Source of the DNA: Desulfobacterales bacterium CG23_combo_of_CG06-09_8_20_14_all_52_9
GTDB taxonomy: Bacteria; Desulfobacterota; Desulfobacteria; Desulfobacterales; UBA2156
Direction of reading: 5' to 3'
NCBI GenBank assembly: GCA_002771315.1
Contig: PCSF01000074.1
Location: 7,798-15,058, forward strand
DNA length: 7,261 nucleotides
The notes under the pieces are model-generated. The model saw only the letters and a list, made by a program, of their open reading frames with translations, ran no database searches and was not told where the DNA came from. Position numbers and translations under genes: made by a program. Below, piece after piece: positions 1-6,281 of this stretch (its first letter is position 1; each line of letters starts with the position of its first letter).

Positions 1-337
1 GGTGGCCGGTCCGGACGGCGCCGAGAGATGCGTGGCCTGCGGGTTGTGCGAAAAAATGTGTCCGGCCAAGGCTATCACCATCATGGCTGGGGAAAGAGCC
101 AATGGCGATCGCTATCCGTTGAGCTACACCCTCGACATGTCCCGTTGCGTCTATTGCGGCTATTGCGAGGAGGTTTGCCCGAAGGAGGCCATCGTCATGA
201 GTTCCGAATACCGGGGATTGGCGCAGCGGGACCGGAACCTCATGCGGTATTCGAAAGAACAACTCCTCAGGCCCGAGGACAGTGTGAAGGTTCGTTTGGA
301 ATACATCAGGAGGATTTACTCCAAATGCAATTATTGA
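1..337 (+). CDS. nuoI: NADH-quinone oxidoreductase subunit I, 3' part (5' end outside window)
   Basis: NuoI is the 8Fe ferredoxin-like subunit of complex I. It carries clusters N6a and N6b, which relay electrons along the peripheral arm toward N2 and quinone. The visible 111-codon fragment (frame starting at base 2) has two complete CxxCxxCxxxCP motifs: CVACGLCEKMCP with Cys at fragment residues 10, 13, 16 and 20, and CVYCGYCEEVCP with Cys at 49, 52, 55 and 59. A charged C-terminal tail follows. Full-length NuoI is usually about 150-180 residues, with roughly 50-60 residues before the first motif, so the N-terminus lies upstream of the window. The GTG at base 2 is an internal valine, not a start. 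The stop (TGA, 335-337) lies 13 bases inside nuoJ. The identification is firm from the paired motifs and the downstream nuoJ and nuoK. Confidence 0.95.
   Translation, partial: VAGPDGAERCVACGLCEKMCPAKAITIMAGERANGDRYPLSYTLDMSRCVYCGYCEEVCPKEAIVMSSEYRGLAQRDRNLMRYSKEQLLRPEDSVKVRLEYIRRIYSKCNY
308..314 (+). promoter_or_regulatory. Ribosome binding site of nuoJ
   Basis: AGGAGGA lies inside the last codons of nuoI, 11 bases before the ATG at 325 when counted from the end of AGGAGG. This fixes the nuoJ start at 325 although the same frame is open for almost 300 bases upstream. The upstream extension overlaps nuoI and encodes nothing NuoJ-like. The overlap suggests coupled translation of nuoI and nuoJ. 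Confidence 0.7.
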
Positions 338-843
338 TTTTCTCCGCCTTCGGTGTCGGTGCCGTGGTCTCGGCGCTGCTGATGGTGACCAATAAGAGGC
401 CCGTGCGCGCCGCCATGAGCCTGATCGCAACCATGTCCTTTCTGGCCGGATTGTACGCGCTACTGGATGCGCATCTGATCGCGGTGCTGCAGTTGATCGT
501 GTATGCCGGCGCCATCATGGTACTTTTCCTGTTCGTGATCATGTTGCTCAATCTGGAAGAGAAGGAAGGGAAGCTGGGGGGCAATGTCATTTTGCTGCAA
601 GCCTTCGGCATGGTGGTGGTGGGCTTGCTGCTGGTGACCATGGTGAGTTTGTTCCAGGCGAATGGTTCGCTGGCGGCGCCTGGAGACGTGGGCGCGGAGT
701 TCGGCACTACGAAGGCGGTGGGGAAGATGCTCTTCACCGAATACCTGTTGCCGTTCGAAATCGCCTCCGTGTTGTTACTCGCAGCCATTGTCGGCGCGGT
801 CATCCTGGCCAAAAGGAGGATTGATGATTCGGAGCGCAACTGA
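325..843 (+). CDS. nuoJ: NADH-quinone oxidoreductase subunit J
   Basis: NuoJ (ND6 homologue) is a membrane subunit next to the quinone cavity. In solved complexes its third helix carries a pi-bulge thought to switch during coupling. The 172-residue product has about five hydrophobic segments, at residues 3-22, 28-46, 51-76, 87-110 and 142-162. The third holds the family hallmark VYAGAIMVLFLFVIMLLN (59-76). The C-terminal segment has the typical LFTEYLLPFE (136-145) followed by a small-residue-rich helix ending in AKRR. The start at 325 is chosen from AGGAGGA at 308-314 and because the N-terminus MQLLIF runs straight into TM1, as is usual for the family. It overlaps nuoI by 13 bases and is followed by a 29-base gap before nuoK. 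Confidence 0.95.
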   Translation: MQLLIFSAFGVGAVVSALLMVTNKRPVRAAMSLIATMSFLAGLYALLDAHLIAVLQLIVYAGAIMVLFLFVIMLLNLEEKEGKLGGNVILLQAFGMVVVGLLLVTMVSLFQANGSLAAPGDVGAEFGTTKAVGKMLFTEYLLPFEIASVLLLAAIVGAVILAKRRIDDSERN

Positions 844-872
844 ATCGCCGTCCGGATCATGAATAGTAGCCC

Positions 873-1175
873 ATGGTTTCATTGAACTCATACTTGATGT
901 TGGGTGCTGTGCTTTTTTCGATCGGCGCGGTGGGGGTGTTCACACAACGCAATGCCTTGATCATCTACATGTGCATCGAATTGATGTTGAATGCCGTGAA
1001 TTTGACCATTGTCGCTTTCTCGCGCTTTCTCAACAACCTGGACGGTCACGTGTTCGTGTTCATGATCATGACTGTCGCTGCGGCTGAGGCGGCCGTGGGA
1101 TTGGCCATCATCATTTCACTTTTCCGGAACAAAGCGACCGTGAACGTGGACGAAATCAATCTAAGTAAAGGTTAA
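873..1175 (+). CDS. nuoK: NADH-quinone oxidoreductase subunit K
   Basis: NuoK (ND4L homologue) has three transmembrane helices and bridges NuoJ/NuoA to the first antiporter-like subunit. The product is 100 residues, the usual length. Helices lie near residues 5-23, 27-50 and 58-84. The two membrane glutamates known to be essential in E. coli NuoK (Glu36 and Glu72) are present at exactly the same positions, within YMCIELMLNAVN and VAAAEAAVGLAI. The start at 873 is set by an in-frame TAG at 864-866 and by the typical N-terminus (MVSLNSYLMLGAVLFSIG). No clear Shine-Dalgarno precedes it, so translation may depend on re-initiation after nuoJ, which ends 29 bases upstream. The C-terminal tail (NKATVNVDEINLSKG) is short and polar. 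Nothing suggests the modified NuoK reported for enlarged '2M' complexes. Confidence 0.95.
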   Translation: MVSLNSYLMLGAVLFSIGAVGVFTQRNALIIYMCIELMLNAVNLTIVAFSRFLNNLDGHVFVFMIMTVAAAEAAVGLAIIISLFRNKATVNVDEINLSKG

Positions 1176-1182
1176 CGAAAAC

Positions 1183-2673
1183 GTGGAAACCATTCTGTCC
1201 ATAAAACCATTGCTGGCCGTGCTGGCGTCTCTTCTTGCGGTGCCCCTGATTCTGGGGACCGGGAATCGGCCCAATGTGCGCGAGTTCTGGTCCATCCTTG
1301 CCGGCGTCTTGAAATTTTCCATCGTCATGTCCATGGCGCCGGCCATATTATCCGGGCACACCATCGAATATACCCTGGTGAGCGGCTTCTATCAGGGGAT
1401 CGACATCAAGTTCCGAGTGGATGCCTTCGGCCTGCTATTCGCGACGGTTTCATCGTTCCTCTGGATCGTTACCACCTGCTACTCCATCGGCTACATGCGG
1501 GCCGGCAAGGAGCATGCCCAGACCCGCTACTACAGCTGCTTCGCGGTCAGCTTGTCGGCCACCATGGGCGTCGCCTTTTCCGCCAATCTGGTAACCCTGT
1601 TCGTTTTCTACGAAATCTTGAGTCTGGCTACGGTTCCTTTGGTCGGTCACAAGGAAACGCCGGAAGCGATCGAGGGGGCAAAGAAGTATTTCCTGTATCT
1701 ACTCGGTATGTCCAAGACCTTTCTGCTGTCCGGTATCATCATCGTCTACATGGTGGCGGGCACGACGGATTTTCAGCGTCATGGGTTGCTGAGCAATCAG
1801 CCGGGATCGTGGCTCCTGTTCGTCGGTTTCTTCTTGTTCCTTTTCGGGTTCGCCAAAGGCGCGGTAATGCCTTTCCACAACTGGCTGCCGTCCGCCATGG
1901 TGGCGCCAACCCCTGTCAGTGCTCTGCTCCATGCGGTGGCCGTGGTGAAGGTTGGGGTGTTTTCGATCCTGCGGGTGGTGTTCAACGTTTATGGCATTGA
2001 TTTGATGAGCCGCATCAACCTCGGCTTTGCCGCGGCTTATGTGGTCTCCTTCACCATCATCACCGCTTCGATCATCGCCCTCACCAAGGACAACCTGAAG
2101 GCGCGGCTCGCCTATTCGACCGTGAGCCAGCTCTCTTACGTGATCCTGGGCGCGGTGCTGCTGACGCCGAGCGGCATGGTAGGGGGTATCATCCATATCG
2201 CCAATCATGCCTTTTCCAAGATCACCCTGTTTTTCTGCGCCGGTTCCCTTTACTGCAGTGCGCACAAGACCGAAATCAGCCAACTGTCCGGTATCGGCAA
2301 GAGAATGCCCTGGACCATGGCGGCCTTTTTCATCGCTTCGCTCAGTATGATTGGAGTGCCCCCGGCCGCCGGGTTCACAACCAAATGGTTCCTAGCGCTG
2401 GGGTCAATCGAGGCCCACTCGGTGCCCATTCTGATGGTGTTGCTGGTGAGTACGGTTTTGAATGCCGCCTACTTCTTGCCCATCACTTACAAGGCGTTTT
2501 TTGAAAAGGACAAGGATGCGGCCGCTGTCGCTCATGCCGGTGATGAACCTCATGAGGATATTCGGGAAATCAAGATGGTGGTGGTGCCGCTGGTGTTGAC
2601 TGCGACCATCTCACTGTTGATCGGGATATTCCCCGACTACTTTCTGAGTCTCGCCAAGGAGGTGATCCGATGA
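1183..2673 (+). CDS. MrpD/NuoL-like antiporter-type subunit A of complex I, no lateral-helix tail
   Basis: A 496-residue polytopic protein of the proton-conducting antiporter family (NuoL/NuoM/NuoN/MrpD). It sits where nuoL normally follows nuoK. All key ionisable residues of the fold are visible: TM5 Glu144 in VFYEIL; TM7 Lys225 with His232 in FAKGAVMPFHNWLP; TM8 Lys256 after PTPVSALLHAVAVVK; TM11 His342 and Lys346 in NHAFSK; TM12 Lys401 in GFTTKWF. Lys in TM11 and TM12 groups it with NuoL/MrpD rather than NuoM, which has Glu in TM12. It ends soon after the last core helix and lacks the long NuoL C-terminal lateral helix, so its length fits MrpD. Residues 439-464 form a charged, His/Asp/Glu-rich loop. 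The GTG start at 1183 is the first possible one after an in-frame TAA at 1162; AAAGG lies 11 bases upstream. It is probably a pump module of this complex, though a standalone Mrp-type role cannot be excluded. Automatic pipelines would likely name it antiporter subunit D. Confidence 0.88.
   Translation: METILSIKPLLAVLASLLAVPLILGTGNRPNVREFWSILAGVLKFSIVMSMAPAILSGHTIEYTLVSGFYQGIDIKFRVDAFGLLFATVSSFLWIVTTCYSIGYMRAGKEHAQTRYYSCFAVSLSATMGVAFSANLVTLFVFYEILSLATVPLVGHKETPEAIEGAKKYFLYLLGMSKTFLLSGIIIVYMVAGTTDFQRHGLLSNQPGSWLLFVGFFLFLFGFAKGAVMPFHNWLPSAMVAPTPVSALLHAVAVVKVGVFSILRVVFNVYGIDLMSRINLGFAAAYVVSFTIITASIIALTKDNLKARLAYSTVSQLSYVILGAVLLTPSGMVGGIIHIANHAFSKITLFFCAGSLYCSAHKTEISQLSGIGKRMPWTMAAFFIASLSMIGVPPAAGFTTKWFLALGSIEAHSVPILMVLLVSTVLNAAYFLPITYKAFFEKDKDAAAVAHAGDEPHEDIREIKMVVVPLVLTATISLLIGIFPDYFLSLAKEVIR
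2656..2668 (+). promoter_or_regulatory. Exceptionally complete Shine-Dalgarno of the 85-residue membrane protein gene
   Basis: AAGGAGGTGATCC is a 13-base match to the complement of the bacterial 16S rRNA 3' end (GGATCACCTCCTT). The GGAGG core ends 7 bases before the ATG at 2670. It lies inside the last codons of subunit A (Lys-Glu-Val-Ile-Arg-stop) and settles the start of the small gene. Confidence 0.85.
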
Positions 2674-2927
2674 TCAAGAGGATCGTCCTTTATATAGGCA
2701 ACCCAGCGCATTCGGGTACTTTAAAAAAGCTGAGTTACGTGGCTCTGGGGCTTACCGTTGCGGCTGACTTCCTGGTTCAGCGGGAACATGCCATGTATAT
2801 CTGGGACAAGATACCCGGATGGGGCGCTTTATACGGGTTTGTGTCCTGCGTTGTTATCGTTCTGGTCTCTAAATTTATCGGCCACAAGTGCGGCGTCATG
2901 CGGGGCGAGGATTACTACAATGACTGA
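2670..2927 (+). CDS. Small two-helix membrane protein, probable accessory subunit of the MrpD-like module
   Basis: An 85-residue protein whose function is unknown to me. It has two hydrophobic segments, near residues 21-36 (LSYVALGLTVAADFLV) and 52-70 (GALYGFVSCVVIVLVSKFI). Between them is a polar loop with Arg-Glu-His (38-40) and WDKIPG (45-50), and it has an acidic-aromatic C-terminus with EDYY at 80-83. From memory, small proteins with this pattern (ADF, REH, W-x-x-IPG, YGF, C, SK, EDYY) recur beside MrpD-like genes in other bacteria, which points to a conserved family; I could not check this. The ATG at 2670 overlaps the stop of subunit A (ATGA) and has a near-perfect ribosome site. The 3' end overlaps subunit B by 8 bases. 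Being translationally locked between the two antiporter genes suggests it is a structural or assembly partner of one or both. It has no metal or cofactor motif, and neither helix has an obviously buried acidic residue apart from Asp33. Confidence 0.85.
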   Translation: MIKRIVLYIGNPAHSGTLKKLSYVALGLTVAADFLVQREHAMYIWDKIPGWGALYGFVSCVVIVLVSKFIGHKCGVMRGEDYYND

Positions 2928-4692
2928 TTGGTTCCACCCGTCCGTGTTTTACATTTTCGGAGCAGCTCTCATCCCGTTTCTGCGCGGAAAGGTGCGTAAC
3001 GCCTATCTGATGCTGATTCCCCTGCTCGGGGTCGCTTCGGTGTTCGCCATGTCTTCGGGCACCTTCTGGTCATGGGACTTTCTTGGCACGGTGCTGACCT
3101 TCGGTGCTGTGGACAAACTCAGCATCGTGTTCGGCTGGGTATTCACCATCATGTCGTTCATCGGCATCGTGTATGCCCTGCATGTAAACGATCAAGGCCA
3201 GCACGTGGCCGCTTTCCTGTACGTGGGGGGGGCGCTGGGGGTGACGTTCGCCGGGGATTACTTGACTCTGTTCGTATTCTGGGAGCTGATGGCGTTCGCT
3301 TCCGCCTATCTGGTCTTTGCCCGGCGCGAACCGGCGGCGATCCGGGCCGGCTACCGGTACCTACTGGTGCACACCTTCGGCGGTGTGTGCCTGCTGGGCG
3401 GTATCATTCTGCACTACCTTAGCACCAAGTCCATGGTGGTCGGGCCCCTCGATCACGACGGCAGCCTGGCCTTCTACATGATGCTGGTGGGGGTCATGAT
3501 CAATGCGGCGGTGCCACCACTGCACGCCTGGCTGACCGATGCCTATCCGGAAGGCACCGTAACCGGGTCGGTGTTCATGTCGGCCTTCACCACCAAGACG
3601 GCGGTGTACGTTTTGGTGCGGATCTTTCCCGGCACTGAACTGCTGGTTTATCTGGGAACGATCATGGCCCTGTACGGGGTTGTTTATGCGGTGCTGGAAA
3701 ACGACTGCCGACGGTTGCTGGCCTATCATATCATCAGCCAGGTGGGCTACATGGTCGCGGGAGTGGGGATCGGCACGGAAATGTCCCTGAATGGTTCGGT
3801 GTCCCACGCCTTCGCTCACATTCTTTACAAGGGACTCCTGTTCATGGGAGCCGGTGCGGTGATCGAAATGACCGGGCGCCGCAAGCTCACGGAGTTGGGC
3901 GGACTTTACAGAACCATGCCGATCACGCTGGTGCTCTATATGATCGGTGGATTTGCCATTTCGGCTTTCCCGCTGTTTAGCGGATTTGTGACTAAATCCA
4001 TGGTGATTGCCGGGGCCAGCCACGATCATCGGCCGCTGGTGGCCCTGTTTCTGACCATGGCCTCGGCCGGTACCTTCCTGCATACCGGACTGAAGCTCCC
4101 TTACTACATGTTCTTTGGTAAGGATTCCGGCCTTGAGGCGAAGGAACCGCCGCTCAACATGCTGATTGCTATGGGGATGGCGGCATTCATGTGCATCGGG
4201 ATCGGTGTGCTTCCCGGGCCGCTCTACAACCTGCTTCCCTACCCGGTGCATTTCAATGCCTATACCGGTGACCATGTGACCAGTGCCCTCGGCATTCTCC
4301 TGTTCACCGGCCTGGGATTCTTCATGTTGCTCAAAAAGCTCGATCCCGAACCCACCATTAGCATCGATACCGATTGGGTATACCGCAAGGGAAGCCGTGT
4401 ATTCATGTGGCTGGCCAACAAACCACTGGCCGTCGGGGACACTTATGTGGGAAACGTCTACGATACATGGTTCACCCGCTTCACCCTGTTCTTCTCGGGT
4501 TTTCTGGCGAGGGTCGTGGATGTTAAGGGCATTGATGGAGCGGTCAATGGTGTCGCGCACTTCTTTATCGGTCTGGCGGGCATGCTGCGCGTCACGGCCA
4601 GCGGCCTGGTGAGGAACTATGCGGCGACGATGCTGATTGGCGTCGTCGTCATCCTCGGTTGCTACCTATTCGCATCCTTGATGAGTCTATGA
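2920..4692 (+). CDS. MrpD-like antiporter-type subunit B with NuoL-like C-terminal extension
   Basis: A 590-residue polytopic protein of the same antiporter fold as subunit A. Its core has TM5 Glu122 (VFWELMA), TM7 His202 in PPLHAWLTDAYPE, TM8 Lys226 (AFTTKTAVY), TM11 His300 and Lys304 (FAHILYKG) and TM12 Lys359 (SGFVTKSM). The TM7 lysine, seven residues before the His in subunit A, NuoM and NuoN, is Asn195 here. After the core, residues 480-590 form an extension: DTDWVYRK, an amphipathic stretch, DVKGIDGAVNGV, then GLVRNYAATMLIG leading into a final helix. This resembles the end of NuoL, where the lateral helix and last TM lie, so B is the better candidate for the NuoL position. The ATG at 2920 overlaps the preceding gene by 8 bases (ATGACTGA), with GAGG at 2907-2910; the longer open frame from 2758 overlaps the small gene and was discarded. 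Pipelines would probably call it Na+/H+ antiporter subunit D. No antiport activity or ion is proven by sequence. Confidence 0.88.
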   Translation: MTDWFHPSVFYIFGAALIPFLRGKVRNAYLMLIPLLGVASVFAMSSGTFWSWDFLGTVLTFGAVDKLSIVFGWVFTIMSFIGIVYALHVNDQGQHVAAFLYVGGALGVTFAGDYLTLFVFWELMAFASAYLVFARREPAAIRAGYRYLLVHTFGGVCLLGGIILHYLSTKSMVVGPLDHDGSLAFYMMLVGVMINAAVPPLHAWLTDAYPEGTVTGSVFMSAFTTKTAVYVLVRIFPGTELLVYLGTIMALYGVVYAVLENDCRRLLAYHIISQVGYMVAGVGIGTEMSLNGSVSHAFAHILYKGLLFMGAGAVIEMTGRRKLTELGGLYRTMPITLVLYMIGGFAISAFPLFSGFVTKSMVIAGASHDHRPLVALFLTMASAGTFLHTGLKLPYYMFFGKDSGLEAKEPPLNMLIAMGMAAFMCIGIGVLPGPLYNLLPYPVHFNAYTGDHVTSALGILLFTGLGFFMLLKKLDPEPTISIDTDWVYRKGSRVFMWLANKPLAVGDTYVGNVYDTWFTRFTLFFSGFLARVVDVKGIDGAVNGVAHFFIGLAGMLRVTASGLVRNYAATMLIGVVVILGCYLFASLMSL

Positions 4693-6278
4693 TGAATTCA
4701 TTGAATTTTCCGATTCTGTCCATGATCACGTATCTGCCGCTGGCGGGAATTCTGGTGATTTGCATGATCGACAGCAAGCGCCTGCAACTGATACGGTGGG
4801 TGGCGTTCGGCACCGCGGTCGTCACTTTCCTGGTGTCCCTTCCGCTTTATTTCATGTTCGATAACGGCACCTGGGAGATGCAGTTCGTCGAAGACGTGCC
4901 GTGGGTGAGCCAGTTTGCCATTCACTATCACATGGGGATCGACGGCATCAGCCTGTTGTTGGTCCTGCTTACCACCTTTCTCACCGCGCTGGCCATCCTG
5001 TCCACCTGGACGGCAGTGACCGAGCGAGTCAAAGGCTATATGGTTTCCCTGCTGTTTCTGGAAACCGGGATGATCGGCGTGTTCTGCGCGCTGGACTTCG
5101 TCCTCTTCTACGTCTTCTGGGAAGTGATGCTGATCCCGATGTACTTCATCATCGGGATCTGGGGAGGACCTCGGAGGATCTACGCGGCGGTCAAGTTCTT
5201 CATTTACACCATGAGCGGCAGCGTGCTGATGCTGGTGGCCATTCTTGTTCTTTACTTCATGCACTTTAAAGCCACCGGGACTTACACCTTCGATATCCTC
5301 GACTATTACAATCTGGGACTGCCGGGCAACATTCAGATGTGGCTGTTTCTGGCATTCTTTGTGGCTTTTGCCATCAAGGTGCCGATGTTCCCGTTCCACA
5401 CCTGGCTTCCGGATGCCCATGTGGAAGCGCCCACGGCCGGCAGTGTGATCCTGGCCGGGGTGTTGCTGAAGATGGGAATTTATGGGTTTCTACGCTTTTG
5501 CCTGCCGATTTTCCCGCAGGCCACTATCAATTTTGTGCCCATCGTTTTGGCTCTGTCTGTGGTGGGGATCATTTACGGCGCGATGGTGTCCATTGCTCAG
5601 GACGACATCAAGAAGCTGGTGGCCTACTCGAGCGTCAGTCATCTCGGCTACTGCATGTTGGGGATGTTTGCGCTGAACACTGACGGTTTGAAGGGCAGCA
5701 TGATTCAGATGATCAACCACGGTTTGAGCACCGGCGCACTGTTCTTGATTGTCGGGATGTTGTACGAACGGCGCCACACCCGGCTCATTTCGGAATACGG
5801 CGGAATCATGAAAGTCATGCCGGCGTTCGCGGCCCTGTTCTTGCTGGTGGCTTTGTCCTCGATGGGTGTACCCGGACTCAACGGCTTTGTCGGTGAACTG
5901 TTGATTCTGATCGGTGCCTTCAAGTCGTCGCTGGGCTATGGTTTGGTTGCCACCATCGGTTTGATCCTGGGTGCGGTGTACCTTCTGTGGATGTACAAGC
6001 GGGTCATGTACGGCCAAATCACCAAGGCTGAGAATCAGGGACTGAAGGACATGACCGGGCGGGAATATGCCTATTTGCTGCCCATCGTTTTGTTCATTGT
6101 CTGGATAGGTGTGTATCCTAAGCCGTTTTTAAAGACGATGGACGCTTCCGTGGATCATCTCCTGGAGATGGTGAACCCGCAGACAACTGCACACCTGGAC
6201 GGAGCTAAGCCGAGCTGGCTGAACAATGTGTTTGCGAGAGTGGATCTTCAACAGGTTGCCAAGGGTCAAGGGCGATAA
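4692..6278 (+). CDS. nuoM: NADH-quinone oxidoreductase subunit M
   Basis: NuoM (ND4 homologue) is the middle antiporter-like proton-pumping subunit of complex I. The 528-residue product has the standard residues: TM5 Glu144 (VFWEVMLIPMYF), TM7 Lys229 and His236 (AIKVPMFPFHTWLPDAHVEA), TM8 Lys260 (GVLLKMG) and TM12 Glu402 (GLNGFVGELL). That last glutamate separates NuoM from the Lys-bearing NuoL/MrpD/NuoN types. DDIKKLVAYSSVSHLGY (304-320) is also typical. The length is normal, with a hydrophilic tail of about 45 residues. The start is ambiguous by one codon. ATG at 4692 overlaps the stop of subunit B by one base and has GATGAG (4680-4685) six bases upstream. ATG at 4689 gives the common ATGA overlap but only three bases of spacing, so 4692 is preferred. 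nuoN follows after three bases. Confidence 0.95.
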   Translation: MNSLNFPILSMITYLPLAGILVICMIDSKRLQLIRWVAFGTAVVTFLVSLPLYFMFDNGTWEMQFVEDVPWVSQFAIHYHMGIDGISLLLVLLTTFLTALAILSTWTAVTERVKGYMVSLLFLETGMIGVFCALDFVLFYVFWEVMLIPMYFIIGIWGGPRRIYAAVKFFIYTMSGSVLMLVAILVLYFMHFKATGTYTFDILDYYNLGLPGNIQMWLFLAFFVAFAIKVPMFPFHTWLPDAHVEAPTAGSVILAGVLLKMGIYGFLRFCLPIFPQATINFVPIVLALSVVGIIYGAMVSIAQDDIKKLVAYSSVSHLGYCMLGMFALNTDGLKGSMIQMINHGLSTGALFLIVGMLYERRHTRLISEYGGIMKVMPAFAALFLLVALSSMGVPGLNGFVGELLILIGAFKSSLGYGLVATIGLILGAVYLLWMYKRVMYGQITKAENQGLKDMTGREYAYLLPIVLFIVWIGVYPKPFLKTMDASVDHLLEMVNPQTTAHLDGAKPSWLNNVFARVDLQQVAKGQGR

Positions 6279-6281
6279 TTT

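Noticed and set aside
2..4. GTG at base 2 as the start of nuoI
   Set aside because: It would leave only nine residues before the first iron-sulfur motif, whereas NuoI normally has about 50-60. The window simply cuts the gene.
2758..2919. 54-codon N-terminal extension of subunit B
   Set aside because: It overlaps the small two-helix gene almost completely and encodes a Cys/Ser-rich out-of-frame translation. ATG at 2920 has a ribosome site and a good membrane-protein N-terminus.
3361..4560. 399-codon open frame on the minus strand inside subunit B
   Set aside because: It is the antisense shadow of a membrane-protein gene. Its composition is unnaturally rich in His, Gln and Arg, it has no recognisable motif, and the + strand frame is clearly the real protein.
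1183..4692. A complete Mrp Na+/H+ antiporter operon inserted in nuo
   Set aside because: No MrpA, B, C, E, F or G is visible. Only MrpD-like proteins and one unrelated small protein are present between nuoK and nuoM.
4698..6017. Minus-strand open frames of 240 and 175 codons under nuoM, and similar ones under subunit A (1699-2283) and nuoN (6846-7223)
   Set aside because: All have the same His/Gln/Asp-rich antisense composition and are fully covered by well-identified + strand genes.
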